64,000 nt of DNA, taken from the NCBI GenBank assembly GCA_034620365.1, contig JAQGEQ010000380.1, positions 2,232,001 to 2,296,000 on the forward strand. Reading direction: 5' to 3'. Below are positions 9,991 to 23,368 of the stretch, one piece after another. The position numbers and the translations under genes are program-made. The notes under the pieces were generated by a model, which saw only the letters and a program-made list of their open reading frames with translations, searched no databases and was not told the DNA's origin. Positions within the stretch are counted from its first letter, which is position 1. Each line of letters opens with the position of its first letter. Source of the stretch: Pegea sp. RAD2-039 (taxonomy: Eukaryota; Chordata; Thaliacea; Salpida; Salpidae).

Positions 9991-10287
9991 TTTTAAATCG
10001 AAGTATTTCATTTCTACAATCTTTAAACTTGCTTGCTACTCTTCCAATTTAACTAGGTATTTTTTAAGATGCTGCAAATTCGTTTGCGAAAAATTAGTTT
10101 TTATAAATGAAATATGGTTTTTCATTCACCTAAATAGGTATCTTAAACTCAGGAACTACTCTCGGTTCTCTATACTAAATGAGATGCAATAAAAAATTAA
10201 CTGCAGAAAAGCATCAGATGAGACTAACTTGAAAACTACCTTACACCAAACTACAGATAAATCACAAAAAGTTTTACAATTTAATAT

Positions 10288-10293
10288 TTTATT
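10288..10293 (-). terminator. Polyadenylation signal AATAAA of the peptide gene
   Basis: TTTATT on the plus strand reads AATAAA on the minus strand, about 140 bases beyond the predicted stop codon of the secreted-peptide gene. Confidence 0.55.
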
Positions 10294-10432
10294 GCATTAT
10301 AAAGATATTTTACTTTGAATCGAATCAGAAAGAATTTAAACACAATTTTATATGTGAGTTTCCTTAATAAAGTTTTCACAAAATACCAAGACATCTACGG
10401 TTTTTTGGAAATACATTTTTTCATCCGACAAT

Positions 10433-11551
10433 CTAGTTGTCAATTTCAGAGTCTAGTTCATCGAGTGCTTCTTCATCTTCAAAACCATCACTCATATGAT
10501 TAGCTGTTAAAAAATTACAAATGTTTGAACTGACAGATTTCTTATTAAATGTAATCAGACAACACTAAGTTTAGACTAAACATAAATAAAACTATAATTT
10601 TATTTAGAAATTGAATTAAAATAAATAAAACCAGAAGTAATTTTCATTAAGTATTACCTTCTGATGATTTGATGAAGCTGTCTATATCTGTTATCATCGT
10701 TTGAGCTTTATTTTCACCAAATTGGTCCTTTATGTTATTATACAAAGACGCCAAAGTATCTTCATACTCATCCTGATCAAGTGAGCTCTAAAATAAATAA
10801 ACTTGCTACTCAGTGACAATTTGTGTACGTCTTAACTGAAGATTATAACAAAGATTTTGGAAAGATTTAGTTGCTGAAACATAGCTCATCCTTCTGCTGA
10901 TTGTTTATTTCAACCAAGTAACTTACATTTTCTAGTTGCTTATTTTTATCCCCAAGAACCACTCTCATAAAATGATGAATACTAGGCTTTGTTCTTCTTC
11001 GACCTTTGAAAAGTCTTCTGATGCTGTTAAGAGATAAAACAATTATTAAAAAAACAAATTTAAAACATCAAGGTTATTTTTTAAAGAAATTCATACCAGT
11101 ATATTTAAAAATTAAAAATGGTTTTCAAAACTTTATACAAATTTCTAAAGCAGGTGAAATTTAGCCAGCTTAAGTAAAAAATTGCCAGCTTTTTTTGAGA
11201 AGATTAAACACTGGCAGCAATGAAAGTATTTTGCTCAGCACAGTTTTATCAGCAAGGTCAGAATTTGTTCACATGATAAGTTTTCATAGACTTAAACTAT
11301 TTCAGTTAGTACTGCAGTTCATGACTCAAATATAATAAAACTCATTTTTAATCAAACTTTGTATTGTAGATTGGAACTTGAACCAGGATCGGTTGCTGCT
11401 TAAAAATCATAGATTTATGGAATCGCCAGACCAGCATTTAGTCATAAACGATCAAAATAATATAAAGAACTTACAAGGCAGAACTCCAATCGGCATCACA
11501 AGTTGAAATCAGACCCACAGCAATCAACAAGAGGATTGTTTTGTAATTCAT
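10433..11551 (-). CDS. Secreted cationic peptide precursor, candidate tunicate antimicrobial peptide
   Basis: Four-exon gene on the minus strand (11475-11551, 10927-11023, 10658-10787, 10433-10503); the phases fit and give 124 residues. Residues 1-20 are a clear signal peptide (MNYKTILLLIAVGLISTCDA), with likely cleavage before D21. Residues 21-50 (DWSSAFIRRLFKGRRRTKPS, then IHHFMRVVLG) are strongly basic and amphipathic, with a C-terminal Gly followed by Asp that could supply amidation. Residues 59-124 form an acidic tail rich in D and E. Signal, basic core, Gly and anionic tail is the layout of known ascidian antimicrobial precursors (clavanin, styelin and Ciona types); no direct sequence match is claimed. 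The GRRR site would also allow a neuropeptide reading. A TTTTTTCAG acceptor lies about 14 bases before the ATG, and an AATAAA signal (complement of 10288-10293) follows the stop. Confidence 0.72.
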
Positions 11552-11865
11552 TTTCGGTGATTGCTGAAAAAATAAATTTGATAAATATATATAAAAGAAG
11601 AATTCAAATTACTTTTAATTATTATCACGTTGTTAAAAACAGTTAGAAAGTTTGAGCTATATAAAGGATTTGACTTCATGCTAAGTGATATAACTTGAGA
11701 TAATAGGGAAGTGATTGTCAAAGAAGTACAAGTAGTTTTAATTAAAAGCTTTTAAGTTTTATTTAATTTTCTTCCGCAGCTTAGACATAAACCTTCTTCA
11801 GTTAAGACTCTTCAAGTTTCATGAAATAAGAAATACATTTCACTAAATTCAACAGCGGTGAGTTA

Positions 11866-13838
11866 ATTGTCTAGTTAAATAGATTGCTTGATTGAAATAC
11901 GCACGTTTAAAGTACGGAAGAAATATAAAAACTAAACAGAAGCTTTTAATTTCAATCAAACAATCTATTTAATTGAGCAATTATATCACCTCTGATGACT
12001 AGGATCAGACTAAATATATTTGGACACTGTTAGCACTCTACACCACATTTGTCCCTAATTAGACTTTAACATTTTGTATGTAATCCATAACTTAAAAAAT
12101 GTTTAAAAATTTGAATCAATTCAAAAATCATTTACTATGTAAGATTTCCTTAGATGTAGCATGACTTTTCCTTCATACAAAGACCGTCTATCAAAGCTTA
12201 ACATTAAATCATTGCGATATCAATACCTTTTTTCTGACATCTTTCCATTATTTAATTTTGTTAACAATTCCTATGATCTTATTTCTAATGATTTCTTTAA
12301 ATATCGAACCTGCCATCTTTACTTATTTAGAGGTTTGTCCTTTAATATATATAGTATCAACGATTTCAATAACACCAACTGAGCTAATAATTTTTTTAAC
12401 AGCATAATCACAATTTGGGATTATTTTCCTGACATTATCACTTTAGCAGATTCTATTACCTGTTTTAGAATTGTGCTGAAAGAGTATTATTAAAAGAAAT
12501 TTTTAAACAAAGAGTTTAGTTGCTACAATTTAAAAAATCGTTTTTTTTTGTACTTCATTGAAATGTCACAATATTTACAGAATATTCAATATCTCAAGTT
12601 ATAGTAAATATATTTATTTATTTTTAATTATTAAGAGTTTGATTTATGAAATTTTAAAACAAAGTATGTATACTACTGCCCTTTTTTACTATTATGCATC
12701 TTAAAGTTATGTTTAACTTTTTTATAACTTAAATAGTGTTCTAAAATTGTTTTAATCTTTTCTTCTCACTTTTGACAGCCAGTTTCATCTGTATAGTCAT
12801 AATTAATTAAAACAATTAATTATTTGGTATAAGTATTTACTTCACAGAGGTCATTCTGCCTTTATGACTTTTTTACCCTAAACATTTACGACTTTTGGCT
12901 ATTTTTCAATCTGAGAAGCAGCACAAAAACTGTAAAGATTTGAAAATCCCTGTATTAAAATTCCCGTAATTTCTAGTAATTAATTTCAATTCTATAACTT
13001 GTAGTAATCGAACATAAAAGATTTTTATGTACCTACATAAATCGTGGCCAGCTGAAATACTTTAATTAAGATATTAGAAATTGTTATTGCTAGACCTCAT
13101 TTTAAAAATGCTACAACTTATTAATTTGAATAGATTCCGTGAAGAAAAAAATTCCATATTTAATCTCCGTAAACTTCTGAACTACATTTTACTTTATGTC
13201 AAGGCTGTTGTTAAAAAGCTTGCTGTTATATCTACCAGTTAATGATTTGGTAATTTTTATGAAGCAGACTAATTAAGAACAGCTTTTATACTTACAAAAT
13301 AAATTGTTTGAAAAAGTTAATATTTGAACTAGTATTGAACAATTTTGTAGTATACTTGTTTTAGCCACGTAAAAAAGTAGTTAAAATAGTTTATACATTA
13401 AAAACTAAAGTAGTAACAATGTTGTTAGTCTTATCATTTTTAAAGATTGATGAAAATCTACACCTCAATAATTTTAATAAATCCTGTGAAAAAATATAGA
13501 TGTCTTTATAATAACGTAAACAATGTTGATTAATTTTTCAAAGATTTTGGAAACATAATTGTTCCATTTAAAGTCAGACCATAGAGTAATGCCAAAGTCT
13601 AGGACGAAACTTATTCTTAGAATAATAAATCCATTGATGCATTAAATAAGAGATTCAATAAATGTAAGTCATTCTTGGTTTTAAGTTCAGCGAATACTAA
13701 CAGGGGAGCTCTATATTGATAGTTGGTGCCTAGTGAGATTTGGTTTGGTCATAGCTATCTATTATCTTTAAAAAATATATCTGTATTGAAAGAATAAATA
13801 AGTGGAGGTGAGATTTTGAAAGTTTTCTGGTTTACATC
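11866..13838. repeat. Right copy of the duplicated array flank
   Basis: Second copy of the 1-1206 segment, with two extra blocks: about 12421-13104 (absent from the left copy) and about 70 bases near 13440-13510. The extra 690 bases show no open gene. The segment ends at tRNA pair 8, as the left copy ends at pair 1. Confidence 0.85.
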
Positions 13839-13920
13839 GACGAGGTGGCCGAGTGGTTAAGGCGATGGACTGCTAATCCATTGTGCTCTGCACGCGTGGG
13901 TTCGAATCCCATCCTCGTCG
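13839..13920 (+). tRNA. tRNA-Ser(GCT), array copy 8
   Basis: Consensus cloverleaf, separated from copy 7 by about 4.6 kb that hold the secreted-peptide gene and the right copy of the array flank. Confidence 0.95.
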
Positions 13921-13924
13921 TAGT

Positions 13925-13996
13925 GGGGATGTAGCTCAGTGGTAGAGCGCACGCTTTGCATGTGTGAGGCCCCGGGTTCGATCCCCGGCATCTCCA
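13925..13996 (+). tRNA. tRNA-Ala(TGC), array copy 8
   Basis: Consensus 72-nt sequence. It is the last tRNA of the array, followed by a truncated type-B spacer and then unique sequence. Confidence 0.95.
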
Positions 13997-14690
13997 TGTT
14001 CTTAACGTTATTTTTATTATTAAATCTTGTTTGGATACTTAGATAGAAAATGATGAAATGATTTCTGATTATTTTTATATTTCCGAGTAATGCAGCAATG
14101 AGAACTTTAATTATAATTAAGAAATCTTTGTTTTATATTCTTTGAGTTTGGTCTTATATCGTTTTGATAAGAACAGTATTTATTAAAAAGATTAATTAAA
14201 ATATTACATCATCCACAAACTCAGAGTATCTTGAAAAAAAACCTGTCCCAGAAAAATATTGTCTTCTACTTTAAACCCTAGTTGAGTTTTGAGGTATGTC
14301 TTCAAATCTTAACAATTAGTTAATGTTGTCTCAGCAGCACGAGAGAAAATGGTGATGGGTGATGGTTTTCACAGGGTGTTAGTCTGCATCACCTCTTTCC
14401 TACTTTTAATATTCTCTGAAAGTCAACTTAAAACAAGTGAACTTTAGAGACTGTTACAAGTATCTTTGGAAGCAGATGTATGTTCCCGGAAACAGCAATA
14501 TATCATTTGTCTTTGCTAAGCAGTGTTGAAGCTAAAGTCTTACAAGAATCCAGCATTCATCACAGCTTTCTTACTTCTTCACATTTTCAATACGTTTTTC
14601 CTATTGTTTTTTTTGTTGTTGAGCAAGCTACTTCTTTAGTACCATAGGCTGCCACATGTTGGACCTTGCTAGTACCAAGCTCCTAAATTT
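13997..14690. repeat. Truncated type-B spacer after pair 8
   Basis: Matches other type-B spacers (gtttggtcttatatcg ... cagggtgttagtctgcatcacc) to about 14600, then diverges. The 14690-15380 stretch beyond it is AT-rich unique sequence in which I see no gene. Confidence 0.75.
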
Positions 14691-15380
14691 GTTACTTTCT
14701 AAGCCTCAAATTTGAGAGTATTGATACCTAATGATGATGTACCATTTTAATTTATTTTTATTTACTATTTTTATTATTTTCTAATTTTTTTAACTGAATT
14801 ATTTTTAAATGTTTTCTTTATAATTTTGTTTTTTTGTAAGAAAATAAGGTTAAAGATTTTTTGTATTTGCCCAAATTTTTTAGAAACTTAAAAATAGTTT
14901 TGTATTTGAAAAGTCAATCTGTAAGCTTTATAATTGAATATATAATAAATTATAATTATATTATTGTAACAATTAATGAATATTGATTAAGTAACAATTT
15001 AATATTTTATAAGTGATTTAATGCATGGTGTTGTATAGCCTTTAATTTTTGTTTAAATTCTTGTTGTAGTTGATCCATAGTTAGAAAAAAACTAGATTAA
15101 AAAAAAATGAAACATAATATTTTTATATTCTTATAAACATTTCGTGCAACTTTATGTAAGGCTGAAATATTTGTGTCAAATTATATTTTCGAAAAATGTT
15201 TTTTTAATAAAGAAAATTTTTTTCACTTTTTTAAAAGTTTTCTTTAATAATTTTTTACAATTATTTAACTGCAATGATAATATTTGTACAAAAACTTGTT
15301 TTGTTTTGATGGAATTCTTATGTTTTTAGTCTTTTTCTTATCTTCAAGTTTATTTTTTCAGATTTTTAAAAATATTTTAA

Positions 15381-17061
15381 ATGATGAGTGAAGGTGCCTC
15401 TGGAAAGAAGAAAGAGAGTGGAATAAAAAGTGTTGAGGATCTATCATGTTTGGATAAATCTGAACTAATTGATCGAATTCAAAACCAAAAAACACTAATT
15501 GAAAAATTAGAATTGAAAATAAGTAATTGTAAATATTTAATTTATTTTTTTACCTAGTTTTTATAATATATGTAATTGAATATTATTTTGGTTTTAATTA
15601 GTTTTTCTTAGATTATGATAATTAGTTAGTTGTGAATTTTCTATAAATATTTCCAAAAGTTATTATTATTAACTAAAAACTTTTCCTGATGAAATGTTGT
15701 ATATGTTTGTTTTATATATTTTATAAAAGTGTATCCATAACAAAATTATGTATATTTTATAATTTTATTTTTTGTAGTAGATGACCGACCAGAAAAAGAT
15801 AAAGTTCAAATATCAGAATCAAGTAGAAGAGAGAATGTTTTGGTGATGAGACTTGCTACTAAAGAACAAGAAGTTCAAGATTTAACTGTAAGTTGGTTTG
15901 ATAAGTGTCAGAAGTTTTATCTCTTTGAATCAGTTGCTTGAAAACTCAGGAATACAAACTGAATAATTGTAACTCATTTGTAACAGGCTCAGATATCAAA
16001 TCTGCATCGTTGTCAGTTAGATTGTCAAATTCGTGATCTTAAAAAAGCATTTCTTGATCCTAGTATTAATCTTCTCTTTGAGAAGTTTAGAAAAGATACA
16101 GATGAAATGAAGAAGCGTTTGGAGCAAGCAGAAAGCGAGTTAAGCGCTTGGAAATTTACTACAGACAGGTTTGTTTTCTTTTCACTTTTTTACGAACTAA
16201 CAACTTTTGAACACAGTCAACAAGGCAAACGCTTAATCGCAAGATGTCGTCTGCTAATTGCTGAAAATCAAGATTTAGGCAAGCAATTGTCACAGGGAAG
16301 AACCGCTCAGCTAGAAGCTGAATTAGCTTTGCAAAAACAGCAAGTTGCCAAGATGAAGGCTAGTCAGGAAGGTAAATACATCTGCGATTTATGCAAATTA
16401 ACCATAAATGGCTACAACAGAAATGAATGAGTTTGTGATTCAATTGGACGAAGAAGTGGAAGGAATGCAAAGTACAATTCAAGCGTTGCAACAAAGACTG
16501 CTGCATTCAAAGAAAAAAGAAGAACAATTATCAAAGCAGCTAGCCGAAACTGCGGATAAATTGATTACGTGTCAACGGCAATTAGATAATGATAGGTCAT
16601 CACCACTTGATCGGGGAGAGTTGATTGATGATAACATGAAAGACGATGGCATCACTAACTACTATGAAAGTGATGAAAAAAACCTTGACTATGATGAAGA
16701 CTATCACATGAAAACAAACGACCGTCATGCTTCAGTAAGCAGTGAAGTGGCACCCGGAACACCAATCAATGATGAGCATCACAATGACGTCACTTACAAT
16801 CGTAAGCATCAAGAAGAAGATGAACAGAAGAGTTATATCGAAGAAGAGGTTGTCGTGGAAACGGATGAACAGTTTACAGATGACGATGAGACTCTTGGAC
16901 GCGATTATTGGAAGCTTTCACATCGGCATCAAGATCTTACTTCATCTTATTCGATAAAACAAGAATCAAACAATCGGTTTTCAAAATCAGTGAGTAAAGA
17001 TGAAGATGTGGCGTCATCAACGCGCGGTAAAAAGCGTAGAGCTTCAGGGTCAACAAAATGA
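15381..17061 (+). CDS. WTAP: WTAP, regulatory subunit of the m6A methyltransferase complex
   Basis: Five exons (15381-15522, 15778-15887, 15987-16168, 16217-16371, 16421-17061) give 409 residues; human WTAP has 396. WTAP (fly Fl(2)d) is a nuclear coiled-coil protein that holds METTL3/METTL14 in nuclear speckles and also affects splicing. The family core is unmistakable: ENVLVMRLATKEQEVQDLT, SELSAWKFTTDS, GKQLSQGRTAQLEAELALQK and VIQLDEEVEGMQSTI. After about residue 240 the conserved coiled coil ends, and a divergent acidic, serine-rich tail follows, ending in the basic cluster RGKKRRASGSTK. The start is ATGATG; the second Met could also be used. A TTTTTTCAG acceptor 20 bases upstream suggests a 5'-UTR intron or spliced-leader addition. 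AATAAA lies at 17100-17105. Confidence 0.95.
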
Positions 17062-17099
17062 AAATTGTAATAAACTGAATGAAAAGTTTGAAGTTATTC

Positions 17100-17105
17100 A
17101 ATAAA
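17100..17105 (+). terminator. Polyadenylation signal of WTAP
   Basis: AATAAA 39 bases after the stop codon. Confidence 0.6.
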
Positions 17106-17879
17106 AGTTGTTTGGGGGCAGAAGTAACACGATTTGTTTGTAAAATGTAAACGAGTCGAGCTTTTAAAATATATTTGAGAATTTTTTTACATTTTCTCGG
17201 GTATTACTGATATAATAAAAATATATACAGTGCCAAAATATTTCTAGATGAAGGTGTCTCATAAACACCGCTTACCAACTATTTGCCTGAAAACACGTTC
17301 TAATGGCTGAGCAGTTTTAACAAGTCAGGTTGACTCTGCTAACTCATCTCTAATAACTTATTAAAAATTCCTAAAACAAAACTGTGTATTTATTAATAAA
17401 AATTATTTCGCTGTCAGTTGAAGATCACATTTAAAGTTTACAAATTGTCGGTTATAGGAGAATCTGTAGATTCGATTTGTTGTCAGCTTCTGTGATTAAT
17501 TCAAAAAAAGCTTTTTGATAGGGCCAACTAATTAATTAGTCTTCAGATAGTTTATGCTTGATATATATTTATCATAACAATTATAGTCTAACCTGGCCAA
17601 GCAGAATTGTTCAGAATGAAAACTACATTTTTGAAAACAGTATTGATAAATATTGTATTTAATGAAATTCAAAACTGTCATTTTTTTCTAGGATTGCTAT
17701 ACAAATACAAGTTTTTACTAGAATCATACAAACTACGTAAAAATATGTGAACAAGAAGACACTTCAAACAAGTTTAGATTTAGTAGCAATCATTAACTTT
17801 AAAAACGTTGAAAAAGTATTTGTGTTCATGATTTTTTTACTGCCTCTACTTATGTTGAGAAAGTTTTCTTTTTGTATTT

Positions 17880-18310
17880 TATTTATTTATTACAATAAAT
17901 GTGAAGGAGAGTGCCTAAAGAGAGAATCTCCGCCAACACACATTCTCACAAATAACATCTATTAAGTTAGAAATATAGAAAGAAAAAGATGTAACACATG
18001 GCATTTCGGTAGTCCTCAAAGCATGTAACAGTAGACAGTTACATAGAATTATAGTAATACTAAAAAATGAAAAATTCACCGTTTAGAAATGACAATATTG
18101 GCAATATTATAACGGTTCAACTTCTTCTTGAACAACGCGAGTGATTCTGACATGTCTGTCTGATGGCAGCTGGTTCCATGTACTAATTGTGCGGTATGAG
18201 AAAAAATTCGCTCTGACCGATGTACCAGGTGATATGGGCTTATTAAAATGTAATGTGTGTCGTCTGAGTTGATATAACTTGAGGAAAGGACTAATGGAAG
18301 AGAAAATATA
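17880..18310 (-). mobile_element. LINE 3' end, 5'-truncated and frameshifted (copy 1)
   Basis: On the minus strand the sequence reads a typical C-terminal tail of a CR1/L2/Rex-type non-LTR reverse transcriptase: HTLHFNKPISPGTSVRANFF, then SYRTISTWNQLPSD. After a frameshift it continues MSESLALFKKKLNRYN. The WN-x-LP...FK-x-x-L pattern is the diagnostic end of these enzymes. A noncoding 3' tail follows leftward and ends in TGTAATAAATAAAT-type repeats near 17885, as in copy 2 at 35003. The copy has lost two bases in the tail and has no upstream RT domains, so it is dead. It lies between WTAP and ANP32; the rest of 17106-18880 shows no gene. Confidence 0.82.
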
Positions 18311-18882
18311 TTAATCAAAATGTTCAAAATATCTGGTAATCTTATCACTAATGATTTCAAACTTCAATATATAGTTTTAAAAAAAATTAAGTTACAACAG
18401 TCAATAGGTATATTCCATTATTAATTGGATTGAAAAAAAGAATATTTACCAGAGCTAGTAACTTGTGTTCCATATTTTACCAATGAAAGTATTGATACTC
18501 AGTTTTGATAGTATTGGTATTTGATGATTTTTTACTATATCGTATTAATGTATTTTACAACTAAAGTCTCGACTACATCTTTATTAAAATTTATATAAGT
18601 TTAAAAAAATAAATTAGACTAAAATAGAAATACTGTACAATAATGACCACCGTTTCTTTTTTGAAACAAATTAACTTTCAACTAGTTTTATTGCCAACTA
18701 TTCTGTCTTTTTACACTAACACGTTAAATAATAGTCAGCGTTTATTGGTTGAAAATATTGTTATGCTCGAATAGTCAGCAGCAGGACAATTTTTTATGTG
18801 CAGTACAGTACGCGGGATAATTCGACTGAAAAATCTTTTTAATAAAGTCTGTTCTTAAACAAATAGGTTTTTACTAAGAAAT

Positions 18883-21306
<2,424 letters not shown>

Positions 21307-21462
21307 TTGAACTACATCTTCTGAAATCTGTTCTTAGAGAAGTTTTTTTGTGACATCAATTTAAGATATGCTTTTTAGGGGGCGTGAATATAGTAGTTGC
21401 TTTTTCTAGAGAATTTTTTAACGCAACTCTTTATATTTTATATGATGTCAATTTGTAATAAA

Positions 21463-23360
21463 CTTAGTATTACTTCTGACGATTTTTACATATATAAAAT
21501 CAAAGTTAAAGTCAGATTTTAGATTACTGTTACAAGTAAATTTGTTTAATGCTTATGGCAAGAAGTCATTTGAAATTAACTATTAGGTCGAGTTAGAAGA
21601 ACAAGTTGTAGTTTAACAAATTTTTAAAAGATATTGTTAGGATCCTATATCAAAATATTGGATTTAGAGATTATTGAAATAATTTAAATTGTGAAGATAC
21701 AAACTTTATTTGAAAAATTGTCTAACTGCTGAAGTGATAAATAAAACTTACTAGAAAGACGTTGAAAATGTTTTCTAAAGAATTAAAGTACCCATTAAAA
21801 AATTAGCAATAAATTAAAGAATCTTTTAGATAATTACAAGCACATGAAAATTTTGGAATTTCACAGTCTTGTGGATTAAGATATTAAACAGTATCTTCCC
21901 TCGCCAAGTTAAGGAGATCTCATAAAATTCAGTTTTTTACTAGTAAAGTTGCTGTAGAGTTACCTAATTATCAAACTTAAAATCAGATAAGAATGATCTC
22001 TGAAGTTCCAGATCTCTTTTAATTCCAACATTCAAAGTTTTGTAAGCTCTGCCTACAATTTATTATTATCATTACTATATATGTTTATTTTTGCTTATTT
22101 TTATTAACTGGCTACAAGTAGATAAGACAGAGTCAGCAAACTCAAACAATTTTGACTTAGTTCGAGAAGTAGTCTTTACATGAAGCCGATGTCAACAAAA
22201 GTTTAGAAATCAGTACGAGGTATAAATTTGAGCAGCTCAGAAAACCGTGGAAGAGACCCTAAGCTGATTTGCTAATAGCTTTTAGCCGCCTTAACTGTTA
22301 GTTTAGTTTTTCTTATGTACCTCCAGACCATCAGGTGATGGCTTCTTAAAGCAATGGTCCCAATAACTTCTTGGCGTTATCTATTTGCTGAGATGCTCTA
22401 ATAATTAACTCAAAAAAGTTGACTCCAAGAAGTGTTGAAGAAGTTAGTTTTAATGGTCTTAGGTGCTTAAGGAACGCGGAACTACGCGCAGTGTGGCACC
22501 TACTTTCATTGTTGAGTTTATACAACTCAAAGCAGTAAATGGTTTTTAAAAAAGGTTCATAAATCACTAAAAATACATTTAATTAAGTCTTAGATCTTTC
22601 ATAAATTTTATAAGTACGGCTAGTTGCTTCTTGATTGTCTTAAGATCTTTGTCTAGCAACAGGTTCTGTCATCAAACTTTATATCATCGCACAAGATTGC
22701 ATTATAATTTCAATTATATTGATTAAATGAGGCGAATGAATTATTGTGAATTTAATAACTCTACGAATTAAAGAACGGTGAATATACAAGTAGATCTATT
22801 TGTCAAGTACATATAAGTAAGTAGTTATGCTTAGAATCTAACTAATATGGATTTAAAAAAACCTTCCAATTCAAGCATTAGCTAAAAAATCAAAAGTTTT
22901 GTTAAAGATTTCAAAAACATAATTTTATGTTTGAACTTTGAATTTTAGTGATATTATTTTAAGCATTGGTTTAAAAAAATCTCGAAAGTATTGCAACAAA
23001 GTAATAATAAGTGATGTTATTTTCAAAGTTGTTTTTTATACAAATGTAAAAAGCTACGATAAATTTTCCATTATTACCTGTTTGTCACCAAAAGGTATAA
23101 GTACAGTTGTTACAATTCTTATTCAGTGTAATTTACTAGAAAGAGTTTATATTACCGTTTGCAAAGCACAAGAAAGAACATTTTGCTAATCTACTGCTTA
23201 GGTGATCAATTACATCAAAATATTTTTAATTTTTTCTGACTAAATCGTTTATTTATTTTCATGATAGTTTAAATCAATTTTTGAATATTTTTGACGACTC
23301 ATACATAAAAAAATTTTTTTTTCAGTTTTTTTCTGAACCATTTCTGAGCTTTACTGATTC
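21463..23360. other. Intergenic stretch, no gene seen
   Basis: About 1.9 kb between ANP32 and the connexin gene. A somewhat less AT-rich patch at 22120-22560 contains a 73-codon minus-strand open frame with no recognisable domain or splice context. It could be an old repeat remnant. Nothing else is visible. Confidence 0.5.
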
Positions 23361-23368
23361 TGATAAAA

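Larger units (their letters stand above)
1207..10190 (+). repeat. tRNA-pair tandem array with a three-unit higher-order repeat
   Basis: Seven tRNA pairs start at 1207, 2307, 3319, 4794, 6279, 7752 and 9225 (steps of 1100, 1012, 1475, 1485, 1473 and 1473). The spacers after pairs 1-7 are of type B, A, B, B, A, B, B. Units 2-3-4 and 5-6-7 therefore have the same order, and private variants link 2 with 5, 3 with 6 and 4 with 7, giving a higher-order repeat of about 4 kb. An approximately 150-base 5' flank (ctctatattgatagttgg ... ggaggtgagattttg) precedes every pair and is better conserved than the rest of the spacer. Confidence 0.85.

Noticed and set aside
16742-16957. 71-codon frame inside WTAP exon 5
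   Set aside because: Out-of-frame shadow of the WTAP coding exon.
18076-18360. 94-codon minus frame as an independent gene
   Set aside because: It is the end of a degraded LINE reverse transcriptase; the conserved WN-x-LP part lies in the neighbouring frame.
22346-22567. 73-codon minus frame
   Set aside because: No domain, start context or neighbouring exon; chance length at this base composition.
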